This document shows positions 62,273-64,000 of a stretch of DNA of 64,000 nucleotides, piece by piece. The notes below the pieces were generated by a model, which did not search any database, had not been told where the DNA came from, and worked only from the letters and a program-made list of their open reading frames with translations. A program made the position numbers and the translations under genes. Position 1 is the stretch's first letter; every line of letters starts with the position of its first letter. The DNA is from Rhodococcus oxybenzonivorans (lineage in GTDB: Bacteria > Actinomycetota > Actinomycetes > Mycobacteriales > Mycobacteriaceae): contig NZ_CP021354.1 in NCBI RefSeq assembly GCF_003130705.1, forward strand, positions 1,550,001 to 1,614,000. The letters are read 5' to 3'.

Positions 62273-64000
62273 TCAGCTGTCGTAGTCGACTGCGACTGTG
62301 GGGGTGGTGGGGTGGGATTGGCAGGTGAGGATGAAGCCGGCCTCGGTTTCGTTCTTCTGAAGTGCGAAGTTTTGCTCCATTGATACTTTTCCTGTGGTGA
62401 CTCGGGCTTTGCAGGTGCCGCATGCGCCGCCGAGGCAGGCGTAGGGGGCGTCGATGTTGTTTTTCAGCGCGGATTCGAGGACGGTCTCACCGGGGGCGAG
62501 TTCCACGGTGTGCTGTGCGCCGGAGAGGGTGATGGTCACTTCGGAGGCGGGAAAGTTGTCGAGGTGTGTGGGTCGGTTCGTGCCGCGGAACAGTTCGAGG
62601 TGTATCCGGTCGGTCGGCACTTTTTCGGTTGCGAGGTCATCGCGGATTGTGGTGGTGAGTTCGCTCGGGCCGCACAGGTACCACCGGTCGATCGTGGTGA
62701 GGTCGGTGGCGATCAGGCGTTGAATTGTCGCCAGGTCGATACGGCCGCGCAGGGCTGCGGGGTGGTGTGCCTCGGCGGAGCGGATGTGGAAGATGCGTAG
62801 CCGGTCTGAGTACCGGGATTCGAGTTCGTCGAGTTCGGCGGCGAACATGGTCGACTCTGCGGTGCGGTTGCCGTAGAAGAGGGTGAAGCGGCTCTCGGTC
62901 TCGATCTCCATGGTGGTGCGCAGAATCGACAGGATGGGGGTGATGCCGCTGCCGGCGGCTACCGCGACATGGTGGTGCCGGGCGAGTGGATCGAGGGGTG
63001 CGCCGAAGCTGCCCGTGGGGGTCATCAGTTCCAGGACGTCGCCGGCTCGCAGGGTGTCGACCGCGAAGCTCGAGAACGTCCCGCCGGGGATGTGGCGGAT
63101 GCCGATAGCCAGTTCTCCCGAGGTGGCGCAGGTGCAGATCGAGTAGTTGCGTCGTACCTGCTGTCCGCCGATGCGGTGGTGCACGGTCAGGTGTTGGCCG
63201 GCCTGGAAGGCGAACTGGTCGCTGAGGTGATCGGGAACGTCGAAGGTGACTTTGACGCTGTCGGGAGTGAGGGGGTCGACGCTACTGACCGGGATCGGGT
63301 AGGTGCTGGTGGGGCGTGCCGCGGAGGAACGCGGCATGCGGACCGGGAGCAGGGCGGCGAGGGTGCCGTTGAGGCGTTTCCACTCCTGGTACTGGGTGGC
63401 GTCGAGGTGTTGCCCGAAGACGGTGCTGATTTCCGGGTCGCGCTCGAGGTAGGCGGCCTCGTTGCGTCGCCAGGCCGCGACGTAGCGGTAGAAGGGGATG
63501 GAGGGGTGTAGGTGGTGAACCAGGTGATAGTTCTGCGACAAGAGCAGGGGAGTGAGGATCCATTCCGAGCCGACGCGGTTACGGGTCGCGCGGTAGCGGT
63601 TCTCGCGTTGGGTGTCTTTCAGGTCGTGGTGGGGTAGCCAGTCGAACCACCAGGCGAGGACGAACATCGCGACCCGTTCGGGAATCAGATAGATCAGCGC
63701 GAGCGTCCACAGATGTCCGGCGAAGGCGGCGGAGGCGATGACCGTCACCGACAGGGTCATCAGGGCCGCCGTCTCGGCAATTTCGGCGCGTGGGCGGCGA
63801 CGCAGGTTGCGCACCAGGAAACTGATGTAGGGCAGGTCCATTGCCGGGAAGCGGAGGGGCAGCTGCCACCAGGGTGAGGCGCTGACGAAGTGATCGGGAT
63901 CGGACTCACCGTCGTTGGTGTGGCGGTGGTGCTCGATATGGATGAACGCGAAAGATCGGAAGGAGATCAGCGGCGAGACGAAGAACATGGCCACCCGACC
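62273..64000 (-). CDS. Fatty acid desaturase/carotene hydroxylase-type oxygenase fused to ferredoxin reductase (5' partial)
   Basis: The frame is open to the window edge, so the true start is outside; at least 575 codons are present. The N-terminal part (about 1-230) is a di-iron membrane desaturase or hydroxylase with His boxes HIEHHRHTND, WLPHHDLKD and QNYHLVHHLHPSIPFYRY. It is followed by a ferredoxin-NADP reductase module with FAD motif RRNYSIC and nucleotide loop GSGITPILSIL, then a plant-type 2Fe-2S domain (CLGGACGTC and a last Cys in ILTCQ). The electron chain and oxygenase are thus in one chain. The substrate may be a fatty acid, sterol side chain or carotenoid. Confidence 0.88.
   Translation of the reverse strand, partial: GRVAMFFVSPLISFRSFAFIHIEHHRHTNDGESDPDHFVSASPWWQLPLRFPAMDLPYISFLVRNLRRRPRAEIAETAALMTLSVTVIASAAFAGHLWTLALIYLIPERVAMFVLAWWFDWLPHHDLKDTQRENRYRATRNRVGSEWILTPLLLSQNYHLVHHLHPSIPFYRYVAAWRRNEAAYLERDPEISTVFGQHLDATQYQEWKRLNGTLAALLPVRMPRSSAARPTSTYPIPVSSVDPLTPDSVKVTFDVPDHLSDQFAFQAGQHLTVHHRIGGQQVRRNYSICTCATSGELAIGIRHIPGGTFSSFAVDTLRAGDVLELMTPTGSFGAPLDPLARHHHVAVAAGSGITPILSILRTTMEIETESRFTLFYGNRTAESTMFAAELDELESRYSDRLRIFHIRSAEAHHPAALRGRIDLATIQRLIATDLTTIDRWYLCGPSELTTTIRDDLATEKVPTDRIHLELFRGTNRPTHLDNFPASEVTITLSGAQHTVELAPGETVLESALKNNIDAPYACLGGACGTCKARVTTGKVSMEQNFALQKNETEAGFILTCQSHPTTPTVAVDYDS

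Overview
The window is high-GC actinobacterial chromosome, most likely Rhodococcus or a close mycolic-acid relative. The main evidence is a gene order that recalls the Mycobacterium tuberculosis Rv0435c-Rv0476 region: CDC48-like ATPase, pssA and psd, then groEL2 behind two CIRCE operators, a prolyl oligopeptidase, lpdA, ramB, aceA, fadB2, a TetR regulator, a DUF445 protein, an XRE regulator, hbhA and a DUF2516 protein. An antigen-85-type mycolyltransferase also fits a mycolate producer. The species name is inference; the gene order and protein families are read from the sequence.

Layout. 0-6.4 kb: tail of an isocitrate lyase/PEP mutase family gene, then a minus-strand run (TPR-like protein, broken MerR/sliding-clamp gene, psd, pssA, AAA ATPase) and an SRPBCC protein. 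6.4-15 kb: hutH, a PucR regulator with an amino-acid dehydrogenase, a YtxH-like stress protein, a zinc alcohol dehydrogenase, a universal stress protein, a HAD phosphatase and a secreted protein. 15-25 kb: groEL, PspC, PPK2, a 25-residue peptide gene, mycolyltransferase, hydrolases and lpdA. 25-40.5 kb: HxlR regulator with an NmrA-like reductase, then an ATP-dependent urea-use island (allophanate hydrolase, urea carboxylase, urtABCDE, GntR regulator) with an AtoE-type transporter, a frameshifted GyrI-like gene and a carboxymuconolactone decarboxylase-like gene inside it. 40.6-45 kb: ramB, aceA and fadB2, the glyoxylate and acyl-CoA switch. 45-49 kb: a MetE homologue whose active-site residues are largely replaced, and an alcohol dehydrogenase. 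48-55 kb: a stress module (rsbW-sigF, GAF-ANTAR protein, STAS protein, glycosyltransferase, small membrane proteins, a second PPK2, DUF4873). 55-59.6 kb: TetR, DUF445, XRE, hbhA, DUF2516. 59.6-64 kb: a less familiar segment with a flavin monooxygenase, an unknown 338-residue protein and a desaturase fused to its own reductase, cut by the window edge.

Three near-identical 40-bp palindromes sit at convergent gene ends and supply stop codons to the neighbouring genes. No tRNA, rRNA, CRISPR array, transposase or phage gene was recognised.

The strongest leads are the MetE homologue without its zinc and homocysteine ligands, the gene-end palindromes, the amphipathic 25-residue peptide followed by a 17-bp hairpin, a shared CGTATACA site at urtA and urea carboxylase, the doubled TGCTAGCA operator before the XRE-hbhA pair, and the desaturase-reductase fusion.
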